Assembly (NCBI GenBank): GCA_017998555.1 | Contig: JAGOCU010000036.1 | Location: forward strand, 2,704-12,804 | DNA: 10,101 nucleotides | Direction of reading: 5' to 3' | DNA from: Thermoflexales bacterium | GTDB lineage: Bacteria > Chloroflexota > Anaerolineae > J036 > Brachytrichaceae | Part shown: positions 6,933 through 10,101 of the stretch, piece by piece | Numbering within the stretch: position 1 is the first letter of the stretch | Layout: every line of letters begins with the position of its first letter | Program-made: the position numbers and the translations under genes | The notes under the pieces: generated by a model | What the model saw: only the letters and a program-made list of their open reading frames with translations | Database searches by the model: none | What the model was told of the DNA's origin: nothing

Positions 6933-6971
6933 TGGCGAGATCCGCCGCGTGGAGCGCGGGGGATCTCGCCA
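6933..6971 (+). terminator. Hairpin between prmA and the SDR gene
   Basis: The outer stem TGGCGAGATCC (6933-6943) with GGATCTCGCCA (6961-6971) is 11 bp. A G/G mismatch follows, then an inner stem CCGCG/CGCGG (6945-6949/6955-6959) around loop TGGAG. It starts 6 bases after the prmA stop. No T-run follows. It may end or attenuate prmA transcription. Its loop region copies the GTGGAGCG of the next gene's ribosome-binding site. Confidence 0.55.
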
Positions 6972-6992
6972 GCAACCCGTGGAGCGAAGTTC

Positions 6993-7979
6993 ATGAAGAT
7001 CCTCATTCTGGGCGGGACGCGCTTTCTGGGCCGGGCGATCGTCGACGCGGCCCTGGCAGCCGGCCATACCCTCACCCTGTTCAACCGCGGGCAGTCCGGG
7101 CCCGATCTGTTCCCCGGCGTCGAGGCGCTGCGCGGCGATCGGACCGCCGATCTGAGCGCGCTGGCCGGCCGGACCTGGGATGCTGTCGTGGATCCGAGCG
7201 GTTACTTCCCGCGGGTGGTCGGAGCCTCGGCCGATGCGCTGCGTGATCACGTTGGACAATACGTCTTCATCTCGTCAATCTCGGTCTATGCCAAACCCTC
7301 GGCCTCGCGCGAAGAGGATCCGGTCGGCACGATCGAAGACCCGACGGTGGAAACGATCACCGGCGAGACTTACGGCCCGCTCAAGGCCCTGTGCGAGCAG
7401 GCCGCCGCGGCGCGCTTTCCTGATCGGGCCCTGATCATCCGGCCGGGCCTCATCGTCGGTCCGCACGACCCGACCGATCGCTTCAGCTATTGGCCGTGGC
7501 GGATCGGCCAGGGCGGCGAGGTGCTCGCGCCCGGCCGCCCCGGCCGCGGGATTCAGGTCATCGACGCGCGCGATCTGGCCGCGTGGACCGTGCGCATGAT
7601 CGAAGACCGCAACACGGGCGTCTTCAACGCCACGTCGCCGGCCGGAGCGATGACGCTCGGCGCGCTGCTCGAGACCTCGCAGCGCGTGAGCGGCAGCGAC
7701 GCCCACGTGACCTGGGCGGAAGAGGCCTGGCTGCTCGGCCAGGGCGTGGCGGCGTGGAGCGACATGCCGGTCTGGGTGCCCGAATTCGATCCGGAGATGG
7801 CCGGCTTCTTCGAGGTGCCCGTCGCGCGGGCGGTGGCGGCAGGTCTGAGCTTTCGCCCGCTCGAGGCCACGATTCGCGACACGCTCGCCTGGCTGGCGAC
7901 CCGCCCCGCCGAGCATGCCTGGCGAGCGGGGCTCACCCGCGCGCGCGAGGCGGCGTTGCTGGCTGCGCTGGGCGGGTGA
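6993..7979 (+). CDS. NAD(P)-dependent epimerase/dehydratase-like protein (extended SDR)
   Basis: Probable cytoplasmic NAD(P)-dependent oxidoreductase acting on a sugar or nucleotide-sugar-like substrate; 328 aa. The Rossmann N-terminus is MKILILGGTRFLGR (1-14), a GGTxFLG nucleotide-binding loop typical of atypical/extended SDRs. The active site is readable: FISSISVY (92-99) supplies the Ser, and TYGPLK (126-131) gives the catalytic Tyr127 and Lys131 (YxxxK). VIDARDLAAWTVRMI (about 190-204) is the usual C-terminal domain entry. The start has a good GGAG site at 6981-6984, 8 bases upstream. It lies between prmA and a transaldolase on the same strand, so it might take part in the sugar processing suggested by the two downstream genes. 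The exact reaction cannot be read from sequence. Confidence 0.85.
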   Translation: MKILILGGTRFLGRAIVDAALAAGHTLTLFNRGQSGPDLFPGVEALRGDRTADLSALAGRTWDAVVDPSGYFPRVVGASADALRDHVGQYVFISSISVYAKPSASREEDPVGTIEDPTVETITGETYGPLKALCEQAAAARFPDRALIIRPGLIVGPHDPTDRFSYWPWRIGQGGEVLAPGRPGRGIQVIDARDLAAWTVRMIEDRNTGVFNATSPAGAMTLGALLETSQRVSGSDAHVTWAEEAWLLGQGVAAWSDMPVWVPEFDPEMAGFFEVPVARAVAAGLSFRPLEATIRDTLAWLATRPAEHAWRAGLTRAREAALLAALGG

Positions 7980-7980
7980 A

Positions 7981-8025
7981 TGTGAAAGACGGATGGCCGC
8001 CTGCGGCGGCCATCCGTCTTTCACA
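7981..8025 (+). terminator. Perfect 21-bp hairpin after the SDR gene
   Basis: Arms 7981-8001 and 8005-8025 are perfect reverse complements around a TGC loop. The stem starts one base after the SDR stop codon and ends 28 bases before the transaldolase ATG. The position suggests termination between the two genes, but no U-tract follows (AACAGCGCGGG). The loop and architecture match the hairpin at 3718-3760, with unrelated arm sequence. Confidence 0.6.
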
Positions 8026-8038
8026 AACAGCGCGGGCC

Positions 8039-8044
8039 TAGAAT
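8039..8044 (+). promoter_or_regulatory. Candidate -10 box (TAGAAT) for the transaldolase gene
   Basis: TAGAAT lies 9 bases before the transaldolase ATG, just past the hairpin at 7981-8025. If used, the transcript would be nearly leaderless. No proper -35 is visible. A weak GGAA at 8046-8049 could instead serve ribosome binding on a longer transcript. Confidence 0.2.
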
Positions 8045-8053
8045 TGGAACACT

Positions 8054-8719
8054 ATGAAGTACTTTCTCGATTCCGCGAAGATTGATGAGATCAAGTACGC
8101 CCGCGAGATGTGGGCGATCGATGGCATTACGAGCAACCCCCGCCACATCCGGACCAGCGGCAAGCCGTTTATGACCGCCGTCCGCGACCTGGCCAAAGAG
8201 GTCGAAGGCTCGCATCTTCCCGTCTCGGTTGAGGTGAACCCCCACCACGAGACGGCCGACGCCATGGTCGAAGAGGGCCTGCGCCTGTTCGAAATGTGCC
8301 CAACGAATTTTGTCATCAAACTCCCCGCGACCGAAGCCGGATTCCGCGCGCTGCAGCTTCTGAGTGTGAAAGACGTCCCGGTCAACCTCACCCTCGTGTT
8401 CTCGGCCGCCCAGGCGCTGCAGGCCGGCCGGCTGGGCGCGCGCTTTGTCTCGCCCTTCATCGGCTGGAAGGAATCCAACGGCGAGGAAGTTGAGCACCTC
8501 ATCGAGGACATTGTCGAGATCTTCGACAACTATGACTTTGAGACCGAAGTCCTGGTCAGCGCCGTGCGCAACGCCCGCCAGATCGTCGAGGCCGCCGCCA
8601 CTGGGGCCGACATCGTCACCGCCGGCTTCGACGTCTTCAAGGAATCATTCGATCATCCGTATACCCACGTCGGCCTCAAGCGCTTCTCGGACGCGTGGGA
8701 TGCGACTCCATACCAGTAG
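8054..8719 (+). CDS. Transaldolase / fructose-6-phosphate aldolase-like protein (TalC/FSA family)
   Basis: Small single-domain class I (Schiff-base) TIM-barrel aldolase/transaldolase, 221 aa, the normal length for the TalC/FSA subfamily. Family motifs are MKYFLDSAKIDEI (1-13, catalytic Asp6), GITSNPRHI (24-32, Asn28), VIKLPAT (87-93, Schiff-base Lys89), NLTLVFS (111-117), SPFIGW (133-138) and TAGFDVFKES (189-198). By hand alignment to E. coli FsaA (PYVNRIDAQGG and AASFKTPRQ), the phosphate-binding Arg134 is replaced by Trp138 in GWKESNG, and Ser166 by Ala170 in VSAVRNARQ. Catalysis looks intact, but the phosphate pocket does not look like FSA, so the substrate may differ. The weak GGAA at 8046-8049 precedes the ATG. 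Next to it, after a palindromic repeat array, is an aldose-ketose isomerase-like gene, suggesting a shared sugar pathway. The family is sure; the substrate is unknown. Confidence 0.88.
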   Translation: MKYFLDSAKIDEIKYAREMWAIDGITSNPRHIRTSGKPFMTAVRDLAKEVEGSHLPVSVEVNPHHETADAMVEEGLRLFEMCPTNFVIKLPATEAGFRALQLLSVKDVPVNLTLVFSAAQALQAGRLGARFVSPFIGWKESNGEEVEHLIEDIVEIFDNYDFETEVLVSAVRNARQIVEAAATGADIVTAGFDVFKESFDHPYTHVGLKRFSDAWDATPYQ

Positions 8720-8728
8720 GTGGGGGCT

Positions 8729-8810
8729 GGTTGATAACGTTGATAACGTTGGTAAGGTTGATAACGTTACCAACGTTAACAACGTTATCAACGTTATCAA
8801 CCCTATCAAC
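8729..8810. repeat. Nine-unit nonamer array forming a large dyad
   Basis: From 8730 to 8810 there are nine contiguous 9-base units. Units 1, 2 and 4 are GTTGATAAC and unit 3 is GTTGGTAAG. Units 5-9 are in reverse sense: GTTACCAAC, GTTAACAAC, two GTTATCAAC, and CCTATCAAC. The dyad centre is between 8765 and 8766. The outer 19 bp (8729-8747 with 8784-8802) pair perfectly and the inner two unit pairs have 3 mismatches. AACGTT recurs six times on a 9-base period. It is AT-rich against GC-rich flanks. It fills almost the whole 94-base gap between the transaldolase stop and the next ATG (8814), leaving no Shine-Dalgarno. It is in frame and free of stops relative to the downstream gene. Confidence 0.97.
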
Positions 8811-8813
8811 GAA

Positions 8814-10101
8814 ATGACCAAACCCCGCCTGCTCCTCATCTCCCTTGGCCGCCTCACCTTCGAAGCCGACCTCGGCGCGCGGCTGGCGGCGGAGGCGGCG
8901 GCCCGGCTGGCCGCCCGGGATGACATCGACCTCATCCGGCATGAGCCGCTCGTCATCGAGGCCCCGGACGCCGAGGCGGCCATCGCCGCAATCCGGGCGG
9001 CCGACCCGGACGGCGTCATCCTCCTCAACGCCACCTTCGCCCTGGGCATTCTGGCCCAGGCGATCGCCCGGGCGGTCGATCAGCCGATCCTGTTGTGGGC
9101 GTTCACCGAGCCGGCCGAACAGACTGGCAAACTGCGCCTGAACTCGCTGGTCGGCGCGCATGTCAACGCCAGCAACCTGTTCAAGAATGGCCGGCGCGCC
9201 AGCACCCTCTACGCCGCCGGGGACGATCCCGCCGCGGCTGAGTCGATCGCCCGCTTTGGCCGGGTGGCGGCGCTCGCCCGCGCGCTGCGACGGGCGAAGA
9301 TCGCCCGCATCGGCGGCTACGCGCCAGGTTTTGACAATCTCAATGTCACGCCAGCCGCATTGAAGGCGGCGATCGGGACTGACCTGGTCGACATCGAGTT
9401 GGGCCGCCTGGTCACGGTTGCCCGCGGACGGAGCGAAGACGCGCCCAACGCCGCTGCCGACTTTGACGACATCTCCGAACTCAAACCGACGCAGGTCGAG
9501 AAGTACAACGCGCTGGTGGCGGGGATCGAAGACTTGCGAGCCGAAGGCGGATACGACGCAGTCACCATCAAGTGCTGGGGCGATTTGGCCGAGCAATACG
9601 GCATCGCCGGGTGCGGGGCGGCCTCCTGGCTCAATGGCCATGATCGTATCGTCGCCTGCGAGGGCGATGTGAACGGGGCGCTCAGCCTGATGATCGCCCG
9701 CGGCCTGAGCGACAGGCCAGGTTTCCTCACCGACATTGTCAGCGTCGACGCGGCAGCCAACACAGCCCTGCTGTGGCACATTGGCTGCGCGGGAACCTGT
9801 CTGGCCGCCCCCGGCCAGACACGCAAGCTGTTCAGCCACTTCGCTGCGGGCAAGGGCGTGACGGCTGGTTTCACCCTCGCGCCCGGGCCGATCACCCTGC
9901 TCCGCCTGGGCGACGACGGGCACGGCGCGTTCCGGCTGCTGGCCGCAGCCGGTGACTGCCTGCCGATGGACCTCACGATCCGCGGCACCATCGCTCGGGT
10001 CCGCTTCGCCGCATCGGCCCAGGGCTTTCTGTCTGAGTTGCTCGACAAGGGCTGGGAGCACCATCTGGTCATGGCCTATGGCGACCTGCGGCCCGACCTC
10101 G
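8814..10101 (+). CDS. L-fucose/L-arabinose isomerase-like protein, C-terminus cut by window edge
   Basis: Probable cytoplasmic, divalent-metal-dependent aldose-ketose isomerase; 429 codons are visible and open at the right edge, so probably only a short C-terminal part is missing. The N-terminal half has family features: PDGVILLNATFALGILAQAI (65-84), WAFTEP (95-100) and LRLNSLVGAHVNASNL (107-122). The C-terminal half has CWGDLAEQYGIAGCGAASWL (254-273), ACEGDVNGAL (281-290), TDIVSVD (306-312) and LLWHIGCAGTCLA. Glu283 and Asp307 are 24 residues apart, the same spacing I recall for the Mn ligands Glu337/Asp361 of E. coli FucI. His416 or His417 in GWEHHLVMAYGD probably supplies the third ligand. 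ATG 8814 is the first start codon of that frame after the repeat array; no Shine-Dalgarno is visible. The substrate cannot be assigned, and sulfoquinovose is one candidate given the adjacent transaldolase. Confidence 0.72.
   Translation, partial: MTKPRLLLISLGRLTFEADLGARLAAEAAARLAARDDIDLIRHEPLVIEAPDAEAAIAAIRAADPDGVILLNATFALGILAQAIARAVDQPILLWAFTEPAEQTGKLRLNSLVGAHVNASNLFKNGRRASTLYAAGDDPAAAESIARFGRVAALARALRRAKIARIGGYAPGFDNLNVTPAALKAAIGTDLVDIELGRLVTVARGRSEDAPNAAADFDDISELKPTQVEKYNALVAGIEDLRAEGGYDAVTIKCWGDLAEQYGIAGCGAASWLNGHDRIVACEGDVNGALSLMIARGLSDRPGFLTDIVSVDAAANTALLWHIGCAGTCLAAPGQTRKLFSHFAAGKGVTAGFTLAPGPITLLRLGDDGHGAFRLLAAAGDCLPMDLTIRGTIARVRFAASAQGFLSELLDKGWEHHLVMAYGDLRPDL

Noticed and set aside
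8784..8801. DnaA boxes / chromosomal origin
   Set aside because: TTATCAACG matches the TTATCCACA box at only 7 of 9 positions, and no dnaA, dnaN or other origin-linked genes are present.
8729..8810. CRISPR array or plasmid-type iteron origin
   Set aside because: Units are 9 bases with no spacers, so it is not CRISPR. No replication initiator gene is near and the second half is inverted, unlike directly repeated iterons.
8676..10064. A 462-codon minus-strand open frame opposite the isomerase gene
   Set aside because: The plus-strand frame matches a known isomerase family with conserved metal ligands. The minus frame is a compositional shadow, and its C-terminal repeats (VDNVDN/VINVIN) are just the nonamer array read backwards.

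Overview
The window is GC-rich by eye, gene-dense chromosomal DNA with ordinary housekeeping and transport genes on both strands. No phage, insertion sequence or CRISPR array was seen. The best guess for the host is a Chloroflexota bacterium (Anaerolineae-like). The main clue is the substrate-binding lipoprotein, whose lipobox is followed by a long Pro/Ala/Thr/Val repeat linker of a kind common in that phylum. This is inference from style; no marker gene fixes the taxonomy.

Layout, left to right. On the minus strand, 1-3406 carries a branched-chain amino-acid-type (HAAT) ABC uptake operon read right to left: lipoprotein binding protein (2033-3406), a strong hairpin terminator in a 228-base gap, permease LivH (659-1804) and permease LivM (1-656, cut by the window edge). 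The ATPases LivG/LivF would be expected further left. A plus-strand tRNA-Leu(UAA) follows at 3619-3704, then polyphosphate kinase PPK1 on the minus strand (3766-5832). From 5985 to the right edge everything is on the plus strand: PrmA (ribosomal protein L11 methyltransferase), an NAD-dependent epimerase/dehydratase-like SDR, a small transaldolase/fructose-6-phosphate-aldolase-like enzyme, and an L-fucose/L-arabinose isomerase-like protein cut by the right edge.

The last three genes may form a sugar-processing group. An aldose-ketose isomerase next to a transaldolase-type C-C lyase suggests isomerisation followed by cleavage of a sugar. By hand alignment the transaldolase has lost the two residues that hold the phosphate in E. 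coli FSA, so its substrate may not be a normal sugar phosphate. One testable idea is a sulfosugar (transaldolase-type sulfoglycolysis).

The most striking non-coding signal is an AT-rich array of nine 9-base units at 8730-8810. It switches orientation in the middle to form a large dyad, and it fills nearly the whole gap between transaldolase and isomerase. More generally, each of the seven intergenic gaps longer than about 60 bases holds a long, mostly perfect inverted repeat. Several have 20-22 bp stems with 3-base loops but unrelated sequences. Two lie between divergent genes, where a simple terminator for a flanking gene is not expected. No intergenic stretch longer than 300 bases exists.
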